The position numbers and the translations under genes were made by a program. This document shows, in pieces, positions 47,853 to 60,847 of a stretch of DNA of 64,000 nt. The DNA comes from Trichopus zeylanicus subsp. travancoricus (lineage: Eukaryota > Streptophyta > Magnoliopsida > Dioscoreales > Dioscoreaceae). The first letter of the stretch is position 1. Each line of letters starts with the position of its first letter. Location of the stretch: positions 62,001 to 126,000 of the forward strand of contig RXID01022210.1 of NCBI GenBank assembly GCA_005019695.1, read 5' to 3'. The notes under the pieces are model-generated. The model ran no database searches and was not told the DNA's origin. It was given only the letters and a program-made list of their open reading frames with translations.

Positions 47853-48769
47853 AAGGCTGAAGATTTATTACGAAGGATGGAACCACTTTGCCTTTCTTGG
47901 CATACAAAACCAGTGGACTATCCATTGGAATGGGAATCTTGTGAAGATAAGAAGTAGGACGTTGTGGTCCTGTGTAAAGCCAGTTCCCAATGGTGATGAT
48001 TGTGTACATTTGCATAGAAACGTGAAGAGAAAAGCATAAGATTTTGTTAAAGGGCTTCTGTTTCAGGTAGATAAAATGTCTTCAGTCAGGACCAAGAAAC
48101 AGAGACAATCTGCAACAAAAGTTGTATCACATACTACTAACCTCTCAACCTATAGAAAGATGGCACCTCCCAAATTGACTACGAGTTAATTCTTCACAAG
48201 CAAAGGCTTCGAGTATGTCATCGTTTGTTGACCCTTGTCTCTTGTTATTCTTTTTCGGAATATTATTTCGTTAATGAGGATGATTTGGTATTTTGCAATG
48301 TAATTTAGCAGGGAAAGATTTGATGAACGTTTTTGGCTACTGCTCCAGTTTGCCATAATGGCAGTTTTCTTTATTCTTATCTTATCGTGTGCGTAACAAA
48401 GCTAGAGTATTATGACATGTTAATGGCAATTTAATGAAACTTGTTTCATTCGTCTGCTTGTTCGAAGCTGATTACAATTAATGCAGTTCAAAATTTTGAA
48501 GAAGCTTACTAGAACTAATATTACATCACCGCAAGCCCTCTCTTTTTGATGATGATCTGTATACTCTCATAGCTCCTAATTAACCTCATTCCATCAAAGC
48601 ACAATCTCCACATCTCCGAGTTTATTATCCACATTCAATCTAAACGAATTGCAAAGAGAGATCAACAGGCGCAAAATACGCGGCCTTCTTTTCTGCCGCT
48701 ACAGATTTAAAGGAAACAATCAAACCTGAGCGCAGTCCTGTAAGAAGCTTATGCATATGTCGGTTGTCC
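47853..48769. other. convergent 3' region between AKT1 and BOR
   Basis: About 0.9 kb between two stop codons on opposite strands. It should contain both 3' UTRs and polyadenylation signals. No other feature recognised. Confidence 0.6.
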
Positions 48770-51700
48770 TCACTCATTTTGCGGGTTTTTAGTTCTGTGC
48801 TTGAGTTCTCCTCTCCTGGTTGTTAGCTCATCAAATATTTCAGCATCACAAACTTCCTCCTTGCTGTCATCGCGGCCTGACGGAGATGTTTCCGTTTCCT
48901 GCTGGCAGATTATATATAGCATGCTGATTGCTTAGAATGTGTAAAACATATTGTGTTTAATACTATAAGTGTCTGTAAGGAATCATCAGTGTCTTTCTCA
49001 GGGAAATAAGGCTTCTCAGGATGAAGAAATGGCGTACCGCAAGCGAGAGGCTGAGGTCGCGCCTTGGGGCACCGGGAATTTCCTCGTACTCAGCTGCATC
49101 GAGTTCCTGGAGGTAGTCTGGGCGGAAAAATTTAGGGAGAATATGCTCTCTGATGCTAATCAGCAGGAAGAAAGGCAATGGGAAAAGGATTCCCGCTATA
49201 GGCACCCATGTCAACCCAAAACACACAAGGAAATACACAACCTGAAAAAGAGTGAAGGCTGCTATTTGCTTGAAGGGAACTGACTCCACAAAAGAAGCAT
49301 GGTCACCTTCTAGCACCCTGTCAAAGTTTCACATTCAATCGATAAATTAATTCTACATCAAGGCTTTGCAAGCTTAGTTACTTATAATGGACTGAGAAAC
49401 ATACTTGAAACGTCTGCTTGGGGTGACAAAGAGAAGTAATATCCTGTCCCAGAACTGGTTTCCGGGAAGGCTGTCTATGGACATGTAGGCAAAATAACCC
49501 CAAAGCACAGAGGTGGGTATCTTCTTGATGACTGGCATGGCTCCGACGCAAGCGCCTAACAGAAGGGACTGGAGCAGATTGGTCACTCTCTGCTCGTTCA
49601 CCCGGACCGGCAAGTACGCCTCTATATGCTTCTCGGGATCGAACGAGCCCTGAGGCTCCCTGTTACTCTCGTCGTTTCTCATTACAGCATCCTTCAGGTT
49701 CTCCAGTTCTTTTTCCACTGAGGTTGTCTGCAAGAAAAATTGTTTCAATTTGGCTACAAAACTTTCTGAGAAAACAGGAATGCTTAAGAACAGTAAAAAT
49801 TGATCTCAGAAAAAGAAAAACAAAAATCAATTTGAGTAATGCTTTTTCATATGCTAATTATTTAAGAATTGCGGTCCTAAATTTTGTGTAATTTACCAAT
49901 GGAAATCAGTCTTCTGCCTTTTGATCGTTGGAGTCTAAGAATGTACTAAGCAAACATATTTGCAGCCATTGTATATTTGGACTTACAGAATCTGCTTGGT
50001 CCATCTCTATGAACACCTCCTGCATTTTATCAAATATCTGTGATTTGCTAGCTTTCAGTCGGATGCCCTCCTTCGCAGTCTTGACCATCTTCTTGCGAAT
50101 TAACTACCAAATACGAATTTTATTTCATCTCAGAAGATAGCTTCTTGGGTGCAAATTATCAGTTGTACCATTTAGACACGTTAACAAACCTGTCTCCTAA
50201 GAACAGAAAGGCTCTTGGTGTGCATGGGTGACTGTGGGAGGACTCCGTTTGAAGGAGGGATTCCCAGCAACCCGCATATCAACACCTAAAAAATTCAGAA
50301 AACAAGAACTGGATGTATTATGATCCTTAAAGAGAAATCAATGCTTCATATAAATGAAATACACCAAAAAGAAAAGCCTAAGTGTACCATAATGCCAAGG
50401 ATCAGCATGTCATAATGGTAAGCAGATGGCTTTCTAAGGTTAAATTCTTTTTGCTGAGACATTTGTGAGGCTACACTGTGATCAAAAAAATAGAGGCCTG
50501 CAACCATCAAGGCTGGTATGATAGCAGCAAATATGTATCTTGGAGGGACAGACAACAAATCCTGCAGTTTCATTCAAGCATTCTTTTACACTCAGTACGA
50601 ATAGTTGTAGAATTTTTGACATGGGTATCAGCACAAGTATGAATGTACAACAGCAGGGAGTAATCACCTTTGCAACAGTCCAATGGCGCGATGAACCAGC
50701 GTCCCAAGGAAGTGGACTGAAGAGCCTTCTTGGAATTCCAGAAGGGAGTTTGCCTGGGACAGCATATGACAATGCTGACCACACCAGGATCATCAGCGTA
50801 ACCCCGTAATCCGCAATGAAACTTCTAAACCACCCTGCAACAAAGACATCTAGGTTAGACAGATGAATTTCCAGAAGTATTGAGGATTCAAGTCAGTTCG
50901 CAGACCTGTTCCATACCGCCACGCCCGTGCATCTCTGCTCTTCAATGAAGTATACAGAACACCAATGGATAGTATGGCACCCAGCAATCCATTTGTGTAC
51001 AGCCATTGGAACTGGTACAGTGGAAGATTACCGTCTTCGCCTTTGGGTACTTCAAATTCGCCGAGGAGTCCCTGAGATAGACCAAGATTCAACGTTAAGC
51101 TCAACTGTTTTGGTTCTGTGTGATGAAGACATCTATTGTTTTTCCTACATTCGATCAATCTCGATCATTGGTGCTGCACCTTAATAGCTTCTTGCATAAA
51201 AAGAACTGTGATCAACATCCCAAAAAGCTCGCCGGCGATCCTAGTAAACCTACTGATAACAGCACAAGCATTGAAGATTGCGAGAAGAATCAGCATCGCT
51301 GCAGTCCAGATACAAACCCTGCAGAAAGAAATCAAAGTTAGGTAAACAAAGAAATCGGAATCACAAAATGGAAGCAGTTTGATTTGCATTACCATCCACA
51401 CCAAGCCAAGAAAAGATGCCGACCGAGCTCTTCCCGTCCTTTGGCGAAATTGTACAAATAAACGTACATTATCACCGTGGGTTCGGCAACACCTAAGATC
51501 AACATCGGCTGTCCGCCAAATATCGAATGTACAATACCGCAGATTGCAGTAGAAGCTAGAGTTTCCACAGTAGTCAACGTTCCATCCGTATCTTTACTAA
51601 GTTGCTCACCAAAGGCAATTACAGGAAGAGCAGACGCAAAGAAGATGTACATAGCGGGAGCCAGTATCCTGAATTCAAGAAATTCAACAAATCATCGACT

Positions 51701-51846
51701 GCGGGAGGAAAACGAAGAATTATCATGATGAAGTGAAATTACCTGAATCCAGAACGAAAACCGGCTGTCCAGTCATGGTTATACCACGGTGCTCGTTCGT
51801 TGACATCCTTTGCTATACCTTGGAATGGAGATTTGATGTGCTCCAT
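48770..51846 (-). CDS. BOR-type borate efflux transporter (SLC4-like)
   Basis: Eleven coding exons: 51846-51743, 51668-51393, 51318-51180, 51071-50906, 50834-50668, 50561-50388, 50285-50190, 50103-49987, 49727-49405, 49317-49038 and 48901-48770; all GT-AG and in phase, 657 residues. The N-terminus reads MEHIKSPFQGIAKDVNERAP, then membrane segments with FASALPVIAFGEQLSKDTDG, TLASTAICGIVHSIFGGQPM-like text, LILGVAEPTVIMYVY and a second membrane set (LLQSLLLGACVGAMPVIKKI, SLPGNQFWDRILLLFVTP, ASFVESVPFKQIAAFTLFQ). The tail has DAEIFDELTTRRGELKHRTK. BOR proteins export borate across the plasma membrane for xylem loading or tolerance. BOR1 against BOR4 type cannot be settled here. Confidence 0.94.
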
Positions 51847-51878
51847 TCCTGACACACAGAGAGAGGCACTCCTTCAGT

Positions 51879-52079
51879 CTATTGACCGGAGAAGATGCCC
51901 GGAGACGAGACACACACACACACACACACACGGAGGAAGCGTCTTTGGCTCCGTGTTTTTTCTCCTTTTTTAATTAAATTTTTCTTTGTTTTTTTTTTTT
52001 GAAGGTTTGATCGAATCTCCCTCTCTCTCTGTGTGGTGTGTGTGTGACTCTGCAGAGAGGTTTGCTGTTTGTTGCTCAT
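51879..52079 (-). other. upstream ORF ahead of the BOR start codon
   Basis: A 66-codon minus-strand frame beginning with ATG (MSNKQQTSLQSHTHT) and ending 32 bp before the BOR ATG. Part of it is the translated CA/TG microsatellite (VCVCVCV). If the BOR transcript starts upstream of 52079, ribosomes would meet this ORF first. No protein family matches, and an intron in the leader is possible. Confidence 0.4.
51911..51930. repeat. (CA)n microsatellite in the BOR 5' region
   Basis: Ten CA/AC dinucleotides in a row on the plus strand, about 65 bp upstream of the BOR start codon, flanked by further GT-rich text near 52035-52050. Confidence 0.85.
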
Positions 52080-53249
52080 TGAATGGTGTTCCGGAAGGAG
52101 AGGGAGTGATGAGGCCCTTCCGCTTCCCGGGAAAATGTCCTTCCTTTCAAATGAGAGATTCCCGCGTTTCGCGGTGGGCCCCGCCTTCGCCTCACACGTG
52201 CCACCGGCACACTATGTTGTTAATTAGTAGTTTCAGAAAAATAAATAAATAAATGAGATTTTTTTCACAAATGACTTTTTCTTTTCATTTTTCTTTTCAA
52301 TAATCAATCACCGGCCGATGCTGACTATATTTTTGCTAGTTGACTGCAGTCCAATGTTAGACTATCTAAAAAATTTGAGCGAGTTTAATTATCTAATTAA
52401 TGGAGGTTTTTTCTTTATATTGACCCAAATTCCAAAGGAATTGGCGAATTTTTCTTTGAGAAAATTTTTTTTAGGCTGAAATTTAGCAACAATTTATAAA
52501 AAATTTGTTTTTAAATTACACAATTTCATAAAAAAAATTTAAATATATATATATATAATGTATATTAGCTTTCCCGTCCTTGCCCTTCTTTTCCGAATCA
52601 CATCAACATGCTAACACGACAAAAAACTTAAAATTAGAATTTGAAATTCATCTCTCCCCTCTTTTCTTCCCATCCAATCACCTACTGCTGCCACAAATTC
52701 AGCAATAAAAACTCTTTTTTTTTTCATCTAATTACAAACTTGAACCGGACTCATGCAGTTGGATTTGAAATATCCAAACAGGCCCGAATAGAAGCAGGGA
52801 TTTCACCAAAAGGGGTTTGAAAGCTGCCAAACCAAAGAGCATGCAAGTGTTACCTTGAGGGGTTGATGCATTCACAACCACATGCAAACCTTGCTGAATG
52901 CATTTGCTTAGGATACCATTGAATGTATGCAACACTTGCGACTGTACAAAATACATGGAAAACACAATTACCGTTGCACTGATGGTTACAAGTACCGCGA
53001 CAACAACAAAAGTTAGGAGCTCTATCAACCCTGAGAATTGGGTCTGGCTCCAAAGCTAAAACTCTACCAGCCCCCAAAAAAATAAAGAAAAAGAAAAAAA
53101 AACATGTGGAAATAGGTTAGAGATCTCACTCCACCCTATTAGATATTAACAGCTTTGCTGGAAGGAAAAAAGAAAAGGAAACCCAACTCAAGGAGACCAT
53201 AGAACACCAGACGAGCTTCTTGTTTTTGTTTTCAAAGAGCACATTGCAG
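52080..53249. other. intergenic: BOR promoter side and alpha/beta hydrolase 3' end
   Basis: The left part should contain the BOR promoter; the right part lies downstream of the hydrolase stop codon and includes its 3' UTR. The minus-strand frame 52732-53028 (98 codons, hydrophobic) overlaps that region and has no family match. Confidence 0.5.
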
Positions 53250-56200
53250 CTATAGCAATCTGGTTATGAAGGGTGACAGAGCTGCAAGAAGCGCCTTTGG
53301 ACACTCCTCATGGGGAAGATGCCCGCATCCTGATATAGCAACTAGTCTCTACAAAACAAAGGAAGTTTTGCAAAAGATTAAAAAAACCAACATTGAAAAA
53401 TTGATGAGATAGGTAGCTTAAAAAAAGTTCATTCATCTCCAAGATAAACAAAGAAATCAGCATCATACAACATGCAGAAATGGAAATTTAAATTAATCTT
53501 AACTGGTATAAATCAATCTGAATCGTATCAATCCCTGATTATGGATCCAAAACACCTCAAAATGAAGATGCATTTGTCCTAGAATCTCTACTGAAGAAGC
53601 TAGCACTTTTGATGTCAAAGACAGTTCAGAGCTCAAATATAACTATTGAAGGTTAAGCCAAGATTTGCATCCACAACAACTGAACCTAAAGTCTAGATTT
53701 TTACATTCATTTGAGGCTTCTGAAGAATCTGAACTTTCTTATGAAAAATACATTGAATAAAATAAAGAAACAAACTTACAGAATTTACAAGCTTTGAAGC
53801 CATAGCTTGAGCTGACTTTAGTGGTATAAGTGCATCTTCAGCACCAGCAATTATCAACACAGGAAGATTTTCAACTGATTTCAGCAAAGCAGCTTCACTT
53901 TGTGGAGAAAGAACCGTTGCAAAAGACATCCTTCCAATCTCATGAAGTGCTTCATCCCAGCCCTCCACACATAATGATGCCTGCAAGTAAAGAGATGGGG
54001 CTTTAGAATCTATCCAGCAATTGACTGGCAGTACATGGCAATTGCATATGGAATTCAGTCCATAAAAACCCAAAATTAATATTGCGGAGCATACATAACA
54101 CAGATCACAACACTCCAACCTTATGAAAAACTTCAAAACAATAAAATTTCTGAAAATTCACATGAATCTGCATAAAACTAAGTGAAAGGAAACGCATTTG
54201 TGTAGTATTAGGGGTATAAACGAGCCGAGCTGAACCAAGCCAACCCCAGCTCGAGCTCGGCTTGGCCTCAAAAACAGCAGCTCAAGCCAAGCTTGACTCA
54301 AATTTGAATTTCAGAAATTAAATTTTTTTTATTATTTTTAATTAATTTAGATTTAAATAATTTTTTAAAATTTACAAAAAAATACATTAACCACAACATT
54401 ATACATCACAATACACAAATTCATAATAAAAAATATTAAACCTAAAAATTTTATAGGTAATGCTAATAATATATATAATTTAAAAAATATAGATATTGAC
54501 TAATAAAATAACATCTAGATATAAAAAACTATATTAACTATAACATCACAATTAAATAATTAAATATATGTCATATTCTATATGTTATAGAATATATTTT
54601 TTAAATTATATTTTTATATATTAAAAAGATAAATGAGCTCTTGAGCTAGAATTAAACAAGCCAGACTAAATTGACACCCCCAGATAGGAGCATAAAACAA
54701 TTGAAAGTAGCTCAACATGGAGCGAAAAACATCAGCTACAAAAGAAAATTACCTTATAAAGATTCATAATGTCATCAGTTAGTTTTGTGGCATCATACCA
54801 CGCTCTGCGATTAATGACTTGAGTGATTTCAGTGCGTAATAGAGGCCGCACCATATGCTTCTTCCCAAGTGAGGTATGCAAAAGGATTCGAGCAAAAGCA
54901 GGAACAACTTCCCTAGTCAAGCTGGCACTAAGAAGCACCACTCCCTTCACCTCTACCTAAAAGATGCAAAAAATTTAGTGAAACAAAGAGTAGCTAAATC
55001 ACAAAAGACGATATTGAACAAAAGATTTTTGTGGCAGTTAATTTATGTTTCCTATGATTTTCAAATTTATATTTTTCACACATAACTACGGTTTCTCTCT
55101 GAGGAGATACATTTTCAGGTTATTACTACAGGTATGACTGGTTATGCTTGATACAGAGTATTCTGGTATTGGATAAGGTAAGAATGCATAGTATTTATAC
55201 AAGCAATTGCAGACGATAATCACAAAAGTAGCCACCATATATCATAGAATATTTAACATCAAATATCATTAAAACGATTTAGTGCTTTAATATTACCACA
55301 TTATGTGTTTTTCTTTTTCCAAAAAAAAAAAAGAAACAAGACTACACTAGGTTCATTAAAATGAAAATTTCGAAACCATGCAGAAGATCACTTTTTTTCT
55401 TTATGACTTAATAAACACCAGGACACCAACTTAACTTTTCAGAAAAATTTTAAAAAAAATGAACCAAATGGTATGGTACAAGTACATATTTCTAGCAGTT
55501 GAATTTTCAATCAATTGTATTCTCAAATCACGAACTTTGATTTAACCATCTGGGAAAAGGTCATTTTACCAACTTACATGGACAGTATCTAAAGAGGAAT
55601 GAATTTTCTCTGCAGCTTTCAAGGCAAGAAGACCTCCATCATCATGACCAACAAGAACAACCGACGAAAACCTCATCTCCAAGCAGAAAGAAATAAGCAA
55701 ATCAACCTGTAAATAGTGTACATCTTAATAACTACCCCCAATGTTGCAAGTTCGTCCAATCTCATAAATATAACAATAAAACCAACATACACTAATAGGA
55801 TATACCACTATGGAAATGTTGCATGATGTTGTTAATGTAGGAAAGAAAATACTGTGCATATTTGCACCATGCTTTCCTCTCTAGGAAGTAATGTCTATTT
55901 TCTCCTAAAATATTGAAGAATGACAAAGGCATCTGGTGTACCACTCACAAGATAAATTTTTGCATACAGATTTCATGTCATTACAAGGTCAAAAAATGTC
56001 CTGATTAAATTCGTTAGAGAAGAGCACAAGAAATGACTGGTGCCAAAGGCTGACCTCATCAGCAAAAACACCAAGTAAGCATCAACAGTTGTATCTCTGG
56101 GCAAGTGCATTAAATAATTGGTATAATCACCTGAGATTCCAGCTTATATGGATTAGGCAATTGCTTTTCTTCCCAATCTTTCTTACGTGGGCGAGAAGTT

Positions 56201-58699
56201 AAGCCCCAACCAGGGCGATCAAAGGCGACAACCATACAGCCAATCTGATGAGCTAACACATCCATCACATGCCTCCATGAGAACACTCCTCCACCAAAAC
56301 CATGTATCAAGATAACAGCAACCCTATCCATTTCCTCTACATCTGTAACCAGGTTCAGAGAACTAGGTAAACATCCATTACTGTCACCATCATCCACATT
56401 TACAACTGGAATTTGATCGGTGAAGAAAGCAGGTGAAGAAGAATCTGCCAACAGAGGAGCATATAGAGAAGAGCTATGGAATTGATTGCTAACACTCCTA
56501 TATAAGTGATATTGACTTCTGGGGGGGCCGGTCAAAGGATATTCAAGTTTAACATTTCCGGAGGAAAAACTAGGTGGGCTGTTATTAGGGCTTAAATCAA
56601 GGAAGAAAGAAGAAGATGATGAAGAAAGAGGCAGAGGTGATTCAGGCAGACTGAGCTTGTAATGGACTGTAATCCCTTGACAGGAAACAAACAAGCTATC
56701 AACTTCTGCAAGTAAACTGATAGGAAGATCACGTCCATCGTGAAAACTGGCTTTTCTCTTTGTTTCCCAGTCACTTATTGAATTTTTCCCATTGCAGGGC
56801 GTGGGAGAGCGAGGAACCTTGAGATATCCCGAGAAGGCATTCTTGCAGGACAAAACCTGAGGAAACAAAGAGCCAATTAGAATCAGTGTTAGATATCCCT
56901 CAGAAGTCCCAACTTTTGTATCAGTTGATGAGCTGCAGGTCAAAATGTGTCAGAAGACAGCTGATCGTAAATTTCCTTTATGGCCACTTTATTACAAAAG
57001 CACAAGCCTGAATTTTTGAGTTGAAATTCCCCAAAGGGCTCCATGTTAAACCTTATTGAATTTGAAACCAATAAGCTCAACTGGAAGCAGTTGGTAAATA
57101 CAACAGGGCCTTAATGGATGACACAAAAGAAAACAGGGATAGAGGCACAACAATAAACTATTTCAGACGAATCAATAGAAATAGGCCAACAGTTGGCTAA
57201 AAGCTAAAGGCAATTTTAAAACAGAAACACAAAACGACAAATTTGTGGAAGTAAAATTAAGCAAAGTAATGCATATACCAAATATAATGGGAACCTACTG
57301 ATTCTGGGTCTACACGATGAAACAAAAGCTTCCTCCGTGCTTTGCAGCTTGTCCTATAAGCAGCCACAACGTGGCCAAGAGCAAATACTAGTGAGGAAAG
57401 AAAAAGCACAGACATCCCCCATGATTTCTCAGAATGCAGCTTTTCACTTGGCAATGACGGTGAAGCTTCAAAATCCAGTTCCTCCAACACAGGAATGAAA
57501 ACACAAGCTTTCACTAGCAGAATGAGAATAGATGTAAAGCAACATAGCGTTGCAGTTCCAAGATATGGGCCATGAGAAAGCCCAGGTCCATCACACAAGG
57601 AATAAACACCTACAGTCAGAGAGTATTCGTATTAGCGAAAGAAAAATCTCCACACTGGACCACCTAAAGAATTGTATATCTTCCGCAAAAAGCTTGCAAT
57701 ACAAAATCAAAAACAAAATGATACTTTTAACCCTTATCAGAAAGGAACACAAACATAACAACAATTCATGACATGTAAATCCAATGGAAAGAAACACTCA
57801 CACGCTGACCTTTTAACAAAACCAACCAGAAAGAACAGAATTAAGCTGACGTAATTTCAAGAAAAAACCCTTTTAAACTTCTTCTCTGGGAGGCTCTTAT
57901 CCGTGTACCAACTAAACTCACCTTCTCAGGCGAGTAATTTATGTGTTTTTAATGTGCAAATTTCATTCAAGTTTATTAATGCATAAGGGAAATAAAGCAT
58001 GGGCTGCGTTCCTCAGGTAAAAGCACAAAAACGAAAGAATGAATGCTCAATAAGCTGCTTCTGGCATCACACAGAAAAATCGAGATCTTCATTTTCACGA
58101 ACACAAAAAAAGAAAATCAAACTCACGAGAAGATAGAAACTTCCTATAAAATTGGAAAATTAAAAGGTCCTATTCGCATTCAAGATCCTTTATTCTCCAC
58201 CTGATCTGGCAGACCTGCAGGTTCCGATTTTCCCTACAGATTTATGCCAAAACAGCGAGCAAAGATGAAAGGAAATTCACATCTCATTCTCGCTAAACAA
58301 AAAGGAATAAATGCAACCTTTCTGCAAAAACTGCCGGAAAAATTTCTCGCCATAATGCATGAACAAAAGCCACAGAAAAGAAAGTTGAAAACAAAAAACT
58401 TTTATCAAAAACTTTGGGGAAAAGATCTCACACGTGATTATAAGCGATCTGACGACGGAGATTAGGGGTATGTCCATCAAAGAAGTCCGAAATACGTATC
58501 TTCTGAAATGCTCCCTCAGCCCGTAGCACCTCGCGCACGCGGAGCTCGACGCCAGGGCCAGCGTCACCGACACGTCCCCGATCGCGACGAACACCGGTGC
58601 CGACAGCAGCAGCAGCGATGCCACCATCGTCAGCATAAAGAACACCGTCCGCAACCCCCTACGCATCCTCTCCAGGTTCCCCTTCCCCCCGGCCGCCAT
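53250..58699 (-). CDS. membrane-anchored alpha/beta hydrolase with Asp nucleophile
   Basis: Seven exons: 58699-58432, 57609-57299, 56856-56131, 55706-55578, 54956-54753, 53980-53780 and 53348-53250; phases agree, 645 residues, the size of the Arabidopsis At1g80280/At1g15490 group. The N-terminal third holds four hydrophobic segments (VFFMLTMVASLLLLSAPVFV; SACARCYGL; GTATLCCFTSILILLVKACV; SWGMSVLFLSSLVFALGHVV), so the enzyme is membrane-bound. A low-complexity Ser/Pro linker follows. The hydrolase domain shows the oxyanion motif HGFGGGVFSWRHVM, FDRPGWGLTSRP, the nucleophile elbow VGHDDGG (Asp instead of Ser), the acid Asp in AGAEDALIPL and the base His in GCGHLPHEECP. An Asp nucleophile recalls epoxide hydrolases and dehalogenases. 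Substrate unknown. Start is the first ATG, MAAGGKGN. Confidence 0.92.
54209..54682. mobile_element. hAT-like MITE in a hydrolase intron
   Basis: A 474-bp insert in the intron between exons 5 and 6 of the hydrolase gene. The left end TAGGGGTATAAACGAGCC and the reverse complement of the right end (TGGGGGTGTCAATTTAGTC) form an imperfect terminal inverted repeat, with GAGCTCGAGCTC-type subterminal motifs and an AT-rich core. No transposase. An 8-bp target duplication is not evident, so superfamily assignment is tentative. Confidence 0.5.
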
Positions 58700-60693
58700 C
58701 GCTACCAACCGTCCTCGATCCGTTCAAAAGATCAAAAAAAAGTAAAAAAGAAAACCGAGGGTGGGGAGAAACCCTAGCCTGGGACGGTGCTCTGGAGCCG
58801 ATCAGCGGCGCACCGGGCATCCCCCGGCGAGGTCTACCGGAGCTCCATCGAGTAGCCGGCGATCGGGGGCGCCATGGAGAGGAGAATCTGAAGCGAGAAA
58901 AGGCTGAGAAAAAGAGAGAGAATCTGAAGAAAATTTCCCAGAAATCGGAGCCCAAGGACGGTTTCCATTTCTCTCCTTTTCTTCTTCCTCTTCGCCTCCT
59001 CCTTTTAGTCTCTTTTCTAATTTTTTAATTTAATTTTAATTAAACTCTAGTGATTATTGGTCACATCGCATGTACAGCTTAATTCGTGCTTAACGACGAT
59101 TCATTTTTTATTAATGAGATTAGTGCTCGTTAAATGCACCTGCTAGACTGTCACTCGCATATGACGATAATGACCCGGAAAAATTCGAAATGCGGTGGGG
59201 TCCGGCTGACAACCTGCAAAGGTGGGGCCCAGCGCCAGGTCATGGCAGCATGATGTGGGCCCCGCAGGAGGAGGCGAAATGACATCCACCTCAGCGGCGG
59301 CACGCGAGGCGCGGCCCGCTATTCTCAAAAGACGGGTGGACAGAACCGTAAATCAGGCGGAATTGCAGGGTCATAGAGGGAAATTTTGTAATTTTTAATT
59401 TTGATTTCCGACGCTGGTGCGGAGGACGTGACCGTTAGCTGGCGGGCCGGATCGCGGTCGGACCGGAACCCGAGGAGACGGCCGGGTGGAACTTTTCCCA
59501 CAGGATCGTTTCGTACGAAGAGATCCGACCCGCCCATCGTGCGTCGCGATTCGTACGATGCGTATTTGGCGAATCTGGTCCTTCCGACCCGAAGCGAAAC
59601 AGGGGACCAAAACGGCTCATTTGGACGGGAACAATTGAATGAGTGGTCAGGAGATCGCCACGTGTCAGTGAGAGAGATCGGCTCATTTGGACGGGGACAT
59701 AACGGTCCGGAGACTGAATGGACGGTTTGGTACGGGAAAGCAGAGACCAGATTCCCAAGGAAACGGTTGATCGAAGAATACCGGAGATTAGTACTAATAA
59801 TGAAGTCTGATTGTTTTAATTTTGGGGTTTATCGCTAATTGCATTTAACTTCATAAAAATGATAATTAAATTTAATTGATTATGCTAAATTTGAAAGTCC
59901 AGACCTTCGCGTGTGTGTAGGAAAATAGCGATGGGATTGCTACAGTAACTACCGAATCTTACGATTCTAACCATGTCAGGTCTCACCCATGCGAGCTTTT
60001 TCTTTTTTTCCTGGTTTTGCAAGAGACAGAGGAGGCGGGTCGGCACGTGCGGCGGTGCAGGAGCCCATTTTAAAAATATTATTTTTTTGGCTCAAAAAAT
60101 TGAGAACAAGATGGTTTGTTTATCCAAAAGGAAAATATTTAAAAAAGGGTTTTAACCGCCACGTGGCTTTAGCTTTGCCGCCCGCGAACGCGTTGTTGAA
60201 ATTAGATTAGAAAGTTTCGAATTGATTTTTGCTCTCTCGAACAGTGCGGGAACAGTTTTCACAACAACAAACTCTCTTTATTAGGCTGGAAACACACGAA
60301 ACCGGACACGAACTGCAGTACAATTTCATTCGTTAGCCATGAAAATCACTGGCATCGATTCTTTTGAGCTGGAGCCAACGCGTTAGGAATAACAGAAAAA
60401 AAAAAAAAAAAAATTACAATCGTACTCTCTCTCTCTCGCTCTTGCTTTCCCAAATTAGACACTGTTGAATTAAAATTAGTAAATCAATTTTATAATTTAA
60501 TATTATTAATATTAATATTTTAATAATTTATCATTCGGAAAATTATTTAATTTTTCATAATAATTTAATTTAATACTAATATAAAATAAATAATATTAAT
60601 TTTTATTAAAAAAAAATTAAAAAAAATAATTCTAATTCTGATATTAAATCAAAATCAAACGGATCGCTTAGGGGTTGACATCTGTGTCAGATT
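58700..60693. other. hydrolase 5' region and intergenic sequence
   Basis: GC-rich near 58700-58970 (5' UTR and promoter of the hydrolase gene) and again at about 59200-59760. The phrase CGGCTCATTTGGACGGG is repeated at about 59613 and 59681. A run of about 19 A ends near 60411. No gene recognised; overlapping ORFs on both strands at 59325-59838 lack motifs. Confidence 0.5.
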
Positions 60694-60700
60694 TTGCCCG

Positions 60701-60847
60701 ATGCCAACGGCGCTGAGCAGCAGCAGCAGCAGGGGAGGAGTTGTGGTCCATATGGGGCCACGTGCCTCGTATTTGGACTTGCCTTCTCCGATTTGGAGAT
60801 GTTCATCGCTTTCCCAAAATGGCAAGAAGAACCAGAGACGCAGAGGT
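60701..60847 (+). CDS. possible first exon encoding an organelle transit peptide
   Basis: From an ATG the frame reads MPTALSSSSSRGGVVVHMGP, then RASYLDLPSPIWRCSSLSQN and GKKNQRRR, rich in Ser and Arg with only one acidic residue, as in chloroplast or mitochondrial targeting peptides. It ends at a plausible donor (AGAG|GTATCT, 60847). If real, the next exon lies beyond the foldback element and outside the window. No homology recognised; the first ATG of an overlapping frame at 60694 gives a poly-Gln protein instead. Confidence 0.3.

Noticed and set aside
52732..53028. A hydrophobic 98-codon minus-strand ORF.
   Set aside because: It lies just downstream of the hydrolase stop codon, most likely 3' UTR; no family match.
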